Source: BP-133 sp040756995 (GTDB taxonomy: Bacteria > Actinomycetota > Acidimicrobiia > IMCC26256 > BP-133). From it: DNA of 64,000 nt. Under the pieces are notes generated by a model. That model made no database searches and was not told the origin of the DNA. It saw only the letters and a list, made by a program, of their open reading frames with translations. Of this stretch, positions 7,557-16,584 are shown one piece after another (positions within the stretch are counted from its first letter, which is position 1; each line of letters opens with the position of its first letter). The stretch covers positions 1 through 64,000 of the forward strand of contig JBFLYK010000013.1 of assembly GCA_040756995.1 (NCBI GenBank), given 5' to 3'. The position numbers and the translations under genes were made by a program.

Positions 7557-9494
7557 ATGATCAGCGCCGTCGGACACGGCGCGCTGGCCGCCGCCGTTCT
7601 GGCCTGCGGCCTGGGCGTTGCGGCGTCGCTCAGCGGAGCGGTCCGGGATCGGGAGGAGCGGATCGCCATCGGCGGTCGGGCGCTCACCGCCGCCGCCGTC
7701 CTCCTCGGCGTGGCCCTCGCGGGACTGGGGTGGGCCCTACTGACCGGCGACTACAGCCTGGAGTACGTCGCCCGCGCCACCAGCCGGTCGATGTCCTGGC
7801 CCTACCGCCTCGGTTCCCTGTGGAGCGGCATGGAGGGTTCGCTGCTGCTCTGGTGCTGGTTGCTGGCCCTGGGGACGGGCTTCGGCGTGGCGCGGCTGCG
7901 GTCGTACGGCGGGCGGCTGCGGGCCGGGGCGCAGGCGGTGTCCGCCGCCCTCGTCGGCGCCGCCACGCTCCTCCTGCTGACGGTGGCGGATCCCTTTGCC
8001 CGGCTGGCGTTTCCGGCGCTCGACGGCGCGGGGCTGACGCCGATCCTCGAGCATCCGGCGTTGCTGTACCACCCGCCGATCCTCTATCTGGGCCAGACGT
8101 TGCTGGCGGTACCGTTCGCGGTCACGGTCGCCGCCCTCCTGCAGGGTCGTCTCGACACCGACTGGGTGGTGGTGGCGCGGCGCTTCGCCCTCGGGGCCTG
8201 GGTGGCGCTCACGGCCGGGATGGCGGCCGGCGCCCACTGGGCCTACCAGGAGCTCGGATGGGGCGGCTTCTGGGCCTGGGATCCGGTGGAGAACGCCTCG
8301 CTGCTGCCCTGGCTGGCCACCACGGCCTTCCTGCATTCGGCGCTGGTCGTGGAACGGAAGCGCCGCCTGGTGGCCTGGACCGCCGGATGGGCGTTGTCGG
8401 CCTTCGCTCTGGCCCTCATCGGCGCCTACCTCACCCGGTCGGGCGTGACGGGTTCGGTGCACGCCTTCGCCGAAGCCCGGACGATCGGTGTCGCCTTCCT
8501 CGGCGCCGTGGCCGTCGTCGTCGTGGGGGGCGGACTGGTGCTGGCCCGCCGGAGGCGGCGGCTCGGGCGGGGCTGGGAACCGAACGGCGTCGGCACCTGG
8601 GAAGCGGCGCTGCTGGCCAACAACGCCGTCCTCCTCGCCGCCTTGGTGGTGGTCACGGCCGGCACGCTGGCGCCGCTGGTGTCGAAGGCCTTCGGCGCCG
8701 GTGAGTTCACGGTGGCGCCCCGGTTCTTCGCCTCCCTCACCGCGGTCCCGGCGCTGGTGGCGCTGGCCCTGGCCGGGCTGGGTCCGGCGGCGGCATCGCT
8801 CCACGGGCAACGGGTCGCGGCGGCCGTCGGCGCCGGGCTCGGGATCGGCGCCAGTGTTGTCCTCGGCCTGGCGACGCCCGTCGTCCTCATCGCGGCGATG
8901 GCTGCCGGGGCCACCGTCGGGCTTTCGGCGGCGCAGGCGATGCGGGCGCTGGCCGCTGGACGGCGGGACCGGGCCCTGGCGGCGCCCCTCGCCCACCTCG
9001 GTTTCGCCCTCGCCCTCCTCGGCATCGCCGGCTCCACCGCCGGCACCGAGACCACCGGGCCGATCGGGCCGGGGCAGCAGCTCACACTCGGCCGCTACCG
9101 GCTGGCCCATGAAGGCCTGATCGAGCAGGCCAACGAACGCCGCTCCTCGGTGCGGGTGCAACTCGGCGTCTTCGTCGGCGACCACCGGGTGGGGACGTTG
9201 CGGCCGGGTCTCGACAGCTACCACGGCGCCGGCGGGTCCGGTGCGCCGCTCCCGGAAGCCGCCCTCCGCTCCACGCTGCGGGACGACCTCCTGGTCACCG
9301 TCGTCCGCATCGACGTCGACCGGGGCGTGGCCGTCGTCGAGGTGTTCCGCCGGCCGCTCGTCGCCTGGATCTGGATCGGCGCCTTCCTCATCGTCGCCGG
9401 CGGAGTCCTGGCCCTGCGGCGACCGGCCGCCGAGACGAACCCCGCCACCAACAGGGCCTCGACGAGGATCGTGGCTAGCCCATCGCGGGGATGA
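7557..9494 (+). CDS. ccmF: CcmF-type cytochrome c haem lyase subunit
   Basis: A 645-residue, many-helix membrane protein, the normal length for CcmF/NrfE. The haem-handling WWD signature WGGFWAWDPVENASLLPW is intact near residue 235. Before it comes the family motif MEGSLLLWCW, and after it YLTRSGVTGSVHAFAE. In system I cytochrome c maturation, CcmF transfers haem to apocytochromes outside the membrane. No ccmA-E, ccmG, ccmH or ccs gene is visible in the window. The ATG follows the VWA stop by 3 bases, so it looks like the last gene of the MoxR operon. Its 3' end overlaps the convergent SnoaL gene by 20 bp. Confidence 0.92.
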   Translation: MISAVGHGALAAAVLACGLGVAASLSGAVRDREERIAIGGRALTAAAVLLGVALAGLGWALLTGDYSLEYVARATSRSMSWPYRLGSLWSGMEGSLLLWCWLLALGTGFGVARLRSYGGRLRAGAQAVSAALVGAATLLLLTVADPFARLAFPALDGAGLTPILEHPALLYHPPILYLGQTLLAVPFAVTVAALLQGRLDTDWVVVARRFALGAWVALTAGMAAGAHWAYQELGWGGFWAWDPVENASLLPWLATTAFLHSALVVERKRRLVAWTAGWALSAFALALIGAYLTRSGVTGSVHAFAEARTIGVAFLGAVAVVVVGGGLVLARRRRRLGRGWEPNGVGTWEAALLANNAVLLAALVVVTAGTLAPLVSKAFGAGEFTVAPRFFASLTAVPALVALALAGLGPAAASLHGQRVAAAVGAGLGIGASVVLGLATPVVLIAAMAAGATVGLSAAQAMRALAAGRRDRALAAPLAHLGFALALLGIAGSTAGTETTGPIGPGQQLTLGRYRLAHEGLIEQANERRSSVRVQLGVFVGDHRVGTLRPGLDSYHGAGGSGAPLPEAALRSTLRDDLLVTVVRIDVDRGVAVVEVFRRPLVAWIWIGAFLIVAGGVLALRRPAAETNPATNRASTRIVASPSRG

Positions 9495-9900
9495 TCCCGA
9501 TCTGTTGCAGCAGGCCGAGGTCGTCGACGTTGTGCCAGCTCTCGATGACCTTGCCGTCGGCCATCCGGAAGATGTCACTGGCGGTGAAGTCGAGGCTCTT
9601 CCCGGTCGGCGGGATGCCGGCCAGTTCGCCGGTGTGGGTGCCCCGGCAGATCACCCGGGTCACGACCCAGTCGCCCTCGGCGACGATGTGCTGGATCTTG
9701 ATGTCGAGGTCGGGGACGCCGGCCCGGTACATGCCGATGAGCTGTTCCAGGTCTTTCTCGCTCTCGACCGGCATCACCATGTTCGGCTGGTGCCGGCGGT
9801 AGTCGGGTGCGATGGCGTCCTCGACGGCGCTCATGTCGCCGGTGCTCCATCCCACCTCGATGTAGCGCCGGATGACGGCCTTGTTCTCCTCGACGGACAT
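9475..9900 (-). CDS. SnoaL-like ester/polyketide-cyclase family protein
   Basis: A 141-residue protein of the SnoaL/NTF2-like fold. The pattern VIRRYIEVGWSTGDMSAVEDAIAPDY is followed by GIPPTGKSLDFTASDIFRMADGKVIESWHNVDDLGLLQQIG. It matches the 'ester cyclase / predicted SnoaL-like aldol condensation' group, which acts on small hydrophobic substrates in the cytoplasm. The ATG at 9900 has AAAGGAGC 9 bases upstream. It is divergent from the M24 gene and convergent with ccmF, so it is probably monocistronic. The substrate is unknown. Confidence 0.88.
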   Translation of the reverse strand: MSVEENKAVIRRYIEVGWSTGDMSAVEDAIAPDYRRHQPNMVMPVESEKDLEQLIGMYRAGVPDLDIKIQHIVAEGDWVVTRVICRGTHTGELAGIPPTGKSLDFTASDIFRMADGKVIESWHNVDDLGLLQQIGIIPAMG

Positions 9901-10032
9901 CGGCTGAGCTCCTTTCTTCGGGCGGCCGATCGTTACGTCTGGCCGACCGTTGGTCAATCGATCCGTGACGGGCGATACGGTTCCTCCGACACGGCGGCGA
10001 TACTCGCCGGGGCCAGAGAGGCGGTCAGCGGC

Positions 10033-11049
10033 ATGGCAGCGAGCGGCCGGCAGGTGCGGTTCGAGCTCGTCCGGGCGGTGCTGGACGAGGCGGCGCTGGG
10101 GGCGGTGGTTCTCCGCCGGCCGGAGAACTTCGCCTGGTACACCGGCGGGGCCGACAACCGGGTGGACCACGCCTCGGCGAAGGGCGTGGCCGACATCGTC
10201 GTCACCCGGAGCGGGGATCACGTCCTGACGAGCAACATCGAGGCGGCCCGCATGCAGGAGGAGCAGGTGCCGGGCTGGGACGTCGTCGTCTACGACTGGC
10301 ACGTCGGCGCCCGGGACGTGCTCCGCAAGCTCGGCGGGGGCGCCGCCATCGGCGCCGACGTGGCCGACCCGTCGGAGGTCGACGTCGACGGGCTCATCTC
10401 CCCGCTGCGTTACCGGCTGGACGACGAGGCGATCGACCGCTATCGGTCGGTGGGGGCCGACGCCATGGCGGCCGTCGACGCCGCCTGCGAGGCGCTCACG
10501 CCGGCCATGAGCGAGACCGAAGCGGCCGGGGCCGTCGCGGCCGCCTGCCGGGCCGCCGGGCTCTTCACTCCGGCGCTCATGGTCGGCGGCGCCGAGCGCC
10601 TTCCCCGCCACCGCCATCCGGTCCCGGCCGGCGCGCCGCTCGGGGCCCGGGCACTGGTGGTGGTGTGCGCCGAGCGGGCCGGGTTGTACGCCAACCTGTC
10701 ACGGTTCGTTCACTTCGAGCCGCCCGACGCCGAGCTGGCGGCCAGACTCGAGGCCTGCCAAGGCATCCTGGCCCGCCTCCGGGACGCCACCCGGCCCGGG
10801 CGGACCCTCGGCGACGTCTTCGCCGACGGCCAGATGTCGTACGCCGAGGCCGGCTTCCCCGACGAGTGGCAGGACCATCACCAGGGCGGGCTGACCGGCT
10901 ACCGCTCCCGGGAGGTGATCGCCCTGCCCGGAGACGCCCTGGAGATCGCCGTGGGTCAGGCCTTCGCCTGGAACCCGTCCCTGCCCGGCGCCAAAGCCGA
11001 AGAGACCTTCGTCCTCACCGCCGCCGGCCCCGAGGTCATCTGCCGCTAG
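10033..11049 (+). CDS. M24 (creatinase/aminopeptidase P)-fold protein with degenerate metal site
   Basis: A 338-residue protein with the two-domain creatinase/prolidase architecture. The N-terminal domain is recognisable from ENFAWYTGGADNRVD, and the pita-bread domain follows. Active M24 enzymes bind two metals with Asp, Asp, His, Glu and Glu. Here the segment that should carry both Asp reads CAERAGLYANLSRF, so both appear lost. The His region is kept as WQDHHQGG and the final acidic motif as AEETFVLT. A changed or lost peptidase activity is therefore likely. The ATG at 10033 matches the family start. It is divergent from the SnoaL gene, and the cupredoxin gene converges on its 3' end. Confidence 0.82.
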   Translation: MAASGRQVRFELVRAVLDEAALGAVVLRRPENFAWYTGGADNRVDHASAKGVADIVVTRSGDHVLTSNIEAARMQEEQVPGWDVVVYDWHVGARDVLRKLGGGAAIGADVADPSEVDVDGLISPLRYRLDDEAIDRYRSVGADAMAAVDAACEALTPAMSETEAAGAVAAACRAAGLFTPALMVGGAERLPRHRHPVPAGAPLGARALVVVCAERAGLYANLSRFVHFEPPDAELAARLEACQGILARLRDATRPGRTLGDVFADGQMSYAEAGFPDEWQDHHQGGLTGYRSREVIALPGDALEIAVGQAFAWNPSLPGAKAEETFVLTAAGPEVICR

Positions 11050-11055
11050 CTGCAG

Positions 11056-11799
11056 CTAGCCGGCGCGGCTGCGGCGGGCTCGCAGGCCCATCACACCGCC
11101 GAAGAGCGCCAGGACGATCACGGTGCCCAGGGCGATCAGCGGCAGCACGTCGTCCTCGGCGGCGGTGCGCCGGGCGGCGGCCTGGGCCTCGGGCAGGTCG
11201 GCGTCGGCCTCGGCCGATCCCACCACCGGCGCCGCCGGGTCGAGGGGCGGGGGCTCCTGGGGCACGACCGGCGTGCCGACCGGCACCGTGGTCGACGTGG
11301 CGATCGCCGGGCTCGTCGAGGAACTCGTGGCCAGCGGACGGCTGGTCGTCGTGGTCGGCGGCGCGGTCGAGACCGTCGGCGGCGGCGGCGCAGCGGTGGT
11401 GGCCGTCGTGGCCGGGGCCGTGACCGGCATCAGGCGGGTCGAGCTCGTCGTGGGCGCGTAGGGGTCGACCACGACGACTTCTCCCTGCATCCCCTGGTTC
11501 TGGTGCACCCGACAGAAGTAGGCGTAGGTGCCGGGCTGCCGGAACCGCCAGCGGTACTGGTCGCCCTCCCGCATCAGGCCTCGGGAACTGGAATCGAAGC
11601 TGCCGTCCCGGGCGGTCACGGTGTGGCCGTCCTCGCCGGCCTCCCAGATGACCGAGTCGCCCAGTTCGATCTCGACCCGGGGCGGCGTGAAGCGCATACC
11701 GGACACATCGACCCGGCTCACGTAGGCCTCGGCGGGCCGGGGCAGCATCACGGTGACCAGCACCAGCGCCACACCGACGCGTCGAAGACGCCCGCTCAT
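11056..11799 (-). CDS. Secreted, membrane-anchored cupredoxin
   Basis: A 247-residue protein. It has a signal peptide (VGVALVLVTVMLPRPAEA) and a plastocyanin-like domain of about 95 residues. A Thr/Pro/Ala-rich linker of about 95 residues follows, then one C-terminal helix (VLPLIALGTVIVLALFGGVMGL) with a basic tail. Type-1 copper ligands are visible as His in EDGHTV and Cys, His and Met in YFCRVHQNQGMQG. The layout suggests a copper electron carrier held outside the membrane by its C-terminus. The start at 11799 gives a normal signal peptide. An earlier in-frame ATG at 11835 would add 12 residues. It is divergent from the PIN-PhoH gene. Confidence 0.87.
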   Translation of the reverse strand: MSGRLRRVGVALVLVTVMLPRPAEAYVSRVDVSGMRFTPPRVEIELGDSVIWEAGEDGHTVTARDGSFDSSSRGLMREGDQYRWRFRQPGTYAYFCRVHQNQGMQGEVVVVDPYAPTTSSTRLMPVTAPATTATTAAPPPPTVSTAPPTTTTSRPLATSSSTSPAIATSTTVPVGTPVVPQEPPPLDPAAPVVGSAEADADLPEAQAAARRTAAEDDVLPLIALGTVIVLALFGGVMGLRARRSRAG

Positions 11800-11941
11800 G
11801 CGAACCGTTCTACCCGAGAAAGGGCGGAATCTCACTACGGTCCCCCTCCGAGCGATGCCGAGCCCTTACCCTCGAAGGGAGATGCCCCGCGGGGCGTCGA
11901 ATTCTGTGGAAACGGCCCTGCCCCCTACTGGGAGGACCCTG

Positions 11942-13333
11942 GTGACCACGACGGAACCCCGGCACCCGAGCCTTCAGGATTCTGGCCAGAAGGACGGAGG
12001 TGTGGGGACAATCGTGGTCCTCGACACGTGTGTCCTGCTCGCCGATCCCGATTCGCTCTATGCCTTCGGCGACGCCGACATCGTCATCCCGCTGACCGTC
12101 ATCGAGGAACTCGACGGCCACAAGAGCCGCCTCGACGACGTCGGCCGGGCGGCCCGGCACGTGGTCAGAGATCTGGAGCGACTGCGGGTCGACAGCGGCG
12201 GTGACTTCCGGGAGCCGGTCGCCCTGCCCACCGGCGGGACCCTGCGGGTCACGATCAACGGTCTCGTCGTCGACCAGATCGCCGCCCATGGCCTCAACCC
12301 CGACAAGGCCGACAACCGCATCCTGGCCACGGCCCTCGGCCTCACCCGGGACTGCGGCGAGGGCCGCGTCAAGGTCGTGTCGGCCGACGCCGCCCTGCGC
12401 ATCAAGGCGTCCCAGCTCGGGCTGGTGGCCGAGGACTACCACCGGGCCAGCAAGGGCCGCGACGCGCTCGGCGTACGGGGGTGGCACAAGGTCGACACGA
12501 CCCGCGACCTCATCGACACCCTCTACGCCACCGGCGCCGTCGAGATCCCCGCCGCCTTCGACGGGATGGTCACCAACGAGTACGTCGTCCTCTCGGCCGG
12601 GTCGTCCTCGGCCCTGGCCCGGGTCTGGCGCGACCGGCTGCACCTCGTCGAGCGCCGCCGCCAGGTCTGGGGCCTCACCGCCCGGTCCAAGGAGCAGATC
12701 TTCGCTCTCGACCTGCTCATGGACCCCGACGTCTCGGTGGTGGCCTTGTCCGGCTTCGCCGGGACGGGCAAGACGATCCTCGCCCTCGCCGCCGGCCTCG
12801 AACAGGTCATGGAGCCGGCCGTCGACCGCCGCTCCCGCTACGACAAGCTGGCCATCTACCGGCCGGTGGTGGCCCACGGGAAGGCCGACCTCGGATTCCT
12901 GCCCGGCGGCCTGGAAGAGAAGCTCTCACCCTGGATGGCGGCCATCCTCGACAACGTCACGGCCCTCACCGAGCACCGCTCCTATGCCGACGCCCGCCGG
13001 GTGGTCGACGAGATGGTGGCCCAGGACCGGCTGTCGCTGGAGTCGGTGACGTTCCTGCGGGGCCGGTCACTGCAGAACCAGTTCGTCATCGTCGACGAGG
13101 CCCAGAACCTCGAGGTCCCCACCCTCAAGACGCTGCTCACCCGGGTGGCGGAGGGCACCAAGATCGTCTTCACCGGCGACCTGGCCCAGATCGACACCCC
13201 CTACGTGTCGGCCCACAACAATGCCCTGGCGGTACTGATGGAGGCCTTCGCCGGCCAGGAGTGCTTCGGGGCCGTCACCCTCTGCAAGGGCGAGCGCTCC
13301 CGGGTCGCCGACCTGGCCGCCGACCTCCTCTAG
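11942..13333 (+). CDS. phoH2: PIN-PhoH protein: PIN RNase domain fused to a PhoH ATPase
   Basis: A 463-residue fusion. The N-terminal PIN domain starts IVVLDTCVLLADPDSLYAF and has further acidic residues in TVIEELDG, DNRILATAL and VSADAALR. The C-terminal PhoH domain has Walker A GFAGTGKT near residue 271 and Walker B FVIVDEAQN near 383, and ends in a GDLAQIDTP motif. Mycobacterial PhoH2 proteins of this layout are reported as RNA helicase/RNases. The GTG at 11942 is chosen because GGGAGG lies 6 bases upstream. Unlike in mycobacteria, no small antitoxin-like gene precedes it. The gene stops 9 bp from the convergent pyruvyl-transferase gene. Confidence 0.9.
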   Translation: MTTTEPRHPSLQDSGQKDGGVGTIVVLDTCVLLADPDSLYAFGDADIVIPLTVIEELDGHKSRLDDVGRAARHVVRDLERLRVDSGGDFREPVALPTGGTLRVTINGLVVDQIAAHGLNPDKADNRILATALGLTRDCGEGRVKVVSADAALRIKASQLGLVAEDYHRASKGRDALGVRGWHKVDTTRDLIDTLYATGAVEIPAAFDGMVTNEYVVLSAGSSSALARVWRDRLHLVERRRQVWGLTARSKEQIFALDLLMDPDVSVVALSGFAGTGKTILALAAGLEQVMEPAVDRRSRYDKLAIYRPVVAHGKADLGFLPGGLEEKLSPWMAAILDNVTALTEHRSYADARRVVDEMVAQDRLSLESVTFLRGRSLQNQFVIVDEAQNLEVPTLKTLLTRVAEGTKIVFTGDLAQIDTPYVSAHNNALAVLMEAFAGQECFGAVTLCKGERSRVADLAADLL

Positions 13334-13342
13334 GACCGCTCG

Positions 13343-14575
13343 TCAGCCCGAGCGGGTGATCGCCCGCCGTAGCCGCCGGTAGACCCGGCGGGACGGACGC
13401 CATGACCGGGCCGCCGCCTGGCGACCGGCCATCCCGGCCAGCCGGTCGAAGTGGGCGTCGATGCGACCTTGCAGTGAGGCCAGTAGCGCCCGATCCACCG
13501 CCCCGCCGGCCAGCGCGGCGTCGATGGCCGCCGGGATCTGACCGGCCGAGTGGAGGACGTAGCGGCCGAGCCCGGTCAGGTCGCCGAAGCCGTCGAGCTT
13601 GGCCTCGTCGAACAGCTTGAGCAGCACGAACGGCCGGCCGTAGACCAGCGCCGTGATCGCTCCGTGGAGCGAGCTGCCCAGGAACAGGTCGCCGGCGGCG
13701 ATGGCGGCGGCGAGGTCCTCCACCGTGACCGCATCGGGAAGGCGCCACACCGGCCCCGGCGACAGCGCCTGCTCCAGCGCGGCGGCGAACAGTCCGTCGC
13801 CCCGGCAACGGCCGGTCTCGACGACCACGACCTCACCCTCGGGCCGGGAGGCCCGCCAGTGGGCCACCGCCCCCGCCACGGCCGGGACGTGGGGCACCAT
13901 CAGATCGCAGCCCTGCACCACCAGCACCGGCGGACCGGGGGGCGGATAGCCGCCCGCCGCCCGGAGGGCCGGAAGGCGGGCCTGCAACGACCCGATGGGC
14001 ATGATCCGGTCGATCAGCAGCGCCGAGTCCGGCACCACCTCGACGGGCCGCTCGACACCGGCCCGGGCCAGCCGCTCCGCCGAATGGCGGTCCCGCACGG
14101 TCACGTACGGCCGCCCCGCCAGCGCCGCCCGCAACCGCCCGGCCTCCTCCTCGGCCGGTGCCCAGGGGACGCCGACGCCATGCCACACCACCGGGCAGTC
14201 CGCTTCGAGCTCCGGGCCGAGGCCCTCGACGAACCAGCGGCTGGGGGCCATTTCGGTCAACTCGTCCGCTGTGGTGTCGTAGACGGGCGCCAGCAACGGG
14301 TCGTTCAGGTGCATCAGCTCGCCGCCGCCCACCAGGACCATGTCGTGGGTGGCGGCCAGCCGGCGGGCCCGCTCCGGGCTCCAGGGCCCGAGCGGCGCCG
14401 CCGCCCGCCCGTCGTCGAGTCGGGTGGGGTGCAGCCGCCCGTAGGGGGAGAACGGTTCGACGACGACACCCGGCACCCGCCGGGCGAGCTCGTGGGCCGC
14501 CACCCGGGGGAAGAGGTGATCGCCGTAGTTATCGACGTCGAACGTGCCGCAGATGGCGACCCGGGCCGCTCGCAT
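13343..14575 (-). CDS. Polysaccharide pyruvyl transferase family protein
   Basis: A 410-residue protein of the CsaB/WcaK-like family, which adds pyruvate ketals to cell-wall or exopolysaccharide sugars. The start VAICGTFDVDNYGDHLFPRV is the typical glycine-rich N-terminal loop. The middle carries MVLVGGGELMHLND, and the C-terminal half carries LFLGSSLHGAITALVYGRPFVLL, the family's donor-site region. It is probably cytoplasmic. No glycosyltransferase or polymerase gene adjoins it, so the acceptor is unknown. The next gene on the same strand is the end of the second MoxR operon, 27 bp upstream. Confidence 0.88.
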   Translation of the reverse strand: MRAARVAICGTFDVDNYGDHLFPRVAAHELARRVPGVVVEPFSPYGRLHPTRLDDGRAAAPLGPWSPERARRLAATHDMVLVGGGELMHLNDPLLAPVYDTTADELTEMAPSRWFVEGLGPELEADCPVVWHGVGVPWAPAEEEAGRLRAALAGRPYVTVRDRHSAERLARAGVERPVEVVPDSALLIDRIMPIGSLQARLPALRAAGGYPPPGPPVLVVQGCDLMVPHVPAVAGAVAHWRASRPEGEVVVVETGRCRGDGLFAAALEQALSPGPVWRLPDAVTVEDLAAAIAAGDLFLGSSLHGAITALVYGRPFVLLKLFDEAKLDGFGDLTGLGRYVLHSAGQIPAAIDAALAGGAVDRALLASLQGRIDAHFDRLAGMAGRQAAARSWRPSRRVYRRLRRAITRSG

Positions 14576-14602
14576 CCGGTGGACTTACCCGCTAGCCGGC
14601 GA

Positions 14603-15628
14603 TCAAGTCCAAACGACCCGGCCCGTCCGCAGCATCGACACCAGCGACGCCACGAGGAGCAGGATCAGGGCGCCGGCGGCGAACCACTCGGCCACACCTT
14701 CGTCGACGGCCACGACCTTCACTTCGGCGTCGATGTCGGTGTAGATGGCCTGCAGCTCGGACATCGAGGCCGCCCGGAAGAACTCGCCCCCGGTGCCTTC
14801 GGCGATGGCCTCGAGGGCACTGGCGTCGACCGGCACCTGCACGATCTGCCCCGCGCTCTCCACGCTGGCGTGGGCCGTGCCGAAGGCGATCGTCGACACC
14901 GGCACCCGGGCGGCATTGGCGGCGGCGATGGCCTCCTGATCGGAGCGGCCGGTGGTGCTCACCCCGTCCGACATCAGCACGATCCGGGCCGCCGGGGCCT
15001 TGGCCGCCTCGGACGGAATCTGGCTTCCGCCCTGCGCCTGGTTGGGGTCGGTCGCCGGCGTGCTGCCCGCCGGAAGGGCGGCCAGCGCGGTGAAGATCGC
15101 CTCTCCGAGCGCCGTGCCCGGCCGGGTGGCGAGCCGGTCGAGGGCGACCTGCACCGCCTGATGATCGGTGCTCGGGGCCACCACGACCTGCGGCGCGGCG
15201 TCGGCCGTCACCACCCCGACCGAGAACGTCGCCGGCAGGCCGCCGATGAACTGCTTGGCCGCCGCCACCGCCGCCGCCAGCCGGGAGGGAGCGACGTCGG
15301 TGGCCTTCATCGAGTCGGACGTGTCGATGGCCAGCACGATCGTGGCCTGTTCCCGCTCGGCGGTGGCGGGCACGGTCGGCTCGGCCGCCGCCACCGTGGC
15401 CAGCACGAGGCCGGCGGCGAACACCACCGCCACGGCGTGACGCCACCAGGGCGCCTTGCCCGGCACCAGCAGAGGAAGGAGGTCCGGGTCGGCGAACTTG
15501 GCGGCGTCCCGCCGGCGGCGGACCTGCATCACGCCGTAGGCCACGATGAGGGCCCCGGCGGCGACCAGCAGCCACAGGCGGCTGGGAGCGGCGAAGTCGA
15601 GGGCCAGGGTTCCGGACACTCGCCGCAT
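14603..15628 (-). CDS. VWA membrane protein, distal member of MoxR operon 2
   Basis: A 341-residue BatA/BatB-like protein. Two N-terminal helices (RLWLLVAAGALIVAYGVM and HAVAVVFAAGLVLATVAAA) come first. A VWA domain with a complete metal-site motif AIDTSDSMKATD lies near residue 98, and a C-terminal helix (WFAAGALILLLVASLVSML) follows. The VWA domain should lie outside the membrane. The ATG overlaps the stop of the upstream VWA gene (TGATG), and the two proteins align along their length, so they are a tandem duplication. They probably pair, as BatA and BatB do. Confidence 0.9.
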   Translation of the reverse strand: MRRVSGTLALDFAAPSRLWLLVAAGALIVAYGVMQVRRRRDAAKFADPDLLPLLVPGKAPWWRHAVAVVFAAGLVLATVAAAEPTVPATAEREQATIVLAIDTSDSMKATDVAPSRLAAAVAAAKQFIGGLPATFSVGVVTADAAPQVVVAPSTDHQAVQVALDRLATRPGTALGEAIFTALAALPAGSTPATDPNQAQGGSQIPSEAAKAPAARIVLMSDGVSTTGRSDQEAIAAANAARVPVSTIAFGTAHASVESAGQIVQVPVDASALEAIAEGTGGEFFRAASMSELQAIYTDIDAEVKVVAVDEGVAEWFAAGALILLLVASLVSMLRTGRVVWT

Positions 15629-16584
15629 CAGACCAACCGTCCGTTCCACAGGAGGGCCAGCCCGGAGGCGGCCAGCAGCGCCAGGACGGCGACCGTCAGG
15701 ACCGGGCCGCTGGCGTCGCGCTGCTCGGTCTCGTAGCCGATCCGGGTGCCGATGTCCTTGTAGACGCTGCGCAGCTCCCGGGCCGAGGCGGCTTCGAAGA
15801 ACCGGCCGTTGGTGGTCTCGGCGATGGCCGACATCGTGTCGGGGTCGGCCGGAACAGAGACGAGCCGGCCCTGCACCGTGACCGTGCCCTCCTGGGTGCC
15901 GAAGGCGATGGTCGAGATCGGCACGCCCTGGTCGGCGGCGTCCTGGGCCGCGCCCATCACCGGCCGCCCAACGGTGGGCACACCGTCGGAGAGCAGCACG
16001 ATGGCCGCCCCGCCGATGGTCGTCGCCGCCGCCCCGGCGGTGTCGTTGGCCGCCGCCAGGGCGTCGAGCGCGGTGTAGATGGCCTCGCCGGTGGCGGTGC
16101 CCGTCCCCAGGATGAGGCGGTCGATCCCGTCGAGAACGGCCTGATGGTCGACGGTCGGCGAGGCGACGACCCGGGCGATCCGGTCGAACGAGACCAGGCC
16201 CACCCTCACCTGGGGCGGCAGGTCGCTGACGAACGTCTTGGCCGCCGCCGTGGCCGCCTCGAGCCGGGAGGGGGACACGTCGGTGGCGTCCATCGAGGCC
16301 GACACGTCGATGACCATCATCACCGTGGCCGCCTCCTTCGGCACCCGCACCTGGTGGACGGGTTCGGCGATGGCCAGCACGAGGGCGCCCAGGGCCACGG
16401 CCACCGCCGCCGCCGGCAGGTGGCGGCGCCACCCCGGCTTGGGGGGAGCGACCTCGGCCAGCAGCGCCAGGTTGGAGAACCGGACGGCGGCGTGCCGGCG
16501 GCGCCGCTGCACCCAGACGTAGAGGCCGGCCAGGGCCACCACGACCAGGAGCAGGGCGAGGCGCCCGGGGGAGAGGAAGTTCAT
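15628..16584 (-). CDS. VWA membrane protein, proximal member of MoxR operon 2
   Basis: A 318-residue paralogue of the downstream gene. It has helices near residues 7-25 (LALLLVVVALAGLYVWV) and 55-75, a VWA domain with VIDVSASMDATD near 92, a DGVPTVGRP loop, and a C-terminal helix (VLTVAVLALLAASGLALLW). The ATG overlaps the DUF58 stop (ATGA, 16581-16584), so translation is likely coupled through MoxR-DUF58-VWA-VWA. The role is inferred from the family: an extracytoplasmic adhesion or assembly module acted on by the MoxR ATPase. Confidence 0.9.
   Translation of the reverse strand: MNFLSPGRLALLLVVVALAGLYVWVQRRRRHAAVRFSNLALLAEVAPPKPGWRRHLPAAAVAVALGALVLAIAEPVHQVRVPKEAATVMMVIDVSASMDATDVSPSRLEAATAAAKTFVSDLPPQVRVGLVSFDRIARVVASPTVDHQAVLDGIDRLILGTGTATGEAIYTALDALAAANDTAGAAATTIGGAAIVLLSDGVPTVGRPVMGAAQDAADQGVPISTIAFGTQEGTVTVQGRLVSVPADPDTMSAIAETTNGRFFEAASARELRSVYKDIGTRIGYETEQRDASGPVLTVAVLALLAASGLALLWNGRLV

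Noticed and set aside
4793..8704. A 1303-codon + strand frame crossing the VWA and ccmF genes
   Set aside because: It is an Arg/Gly/Pro-rich frame shadow without domains. Both genes it crosses are well supported.
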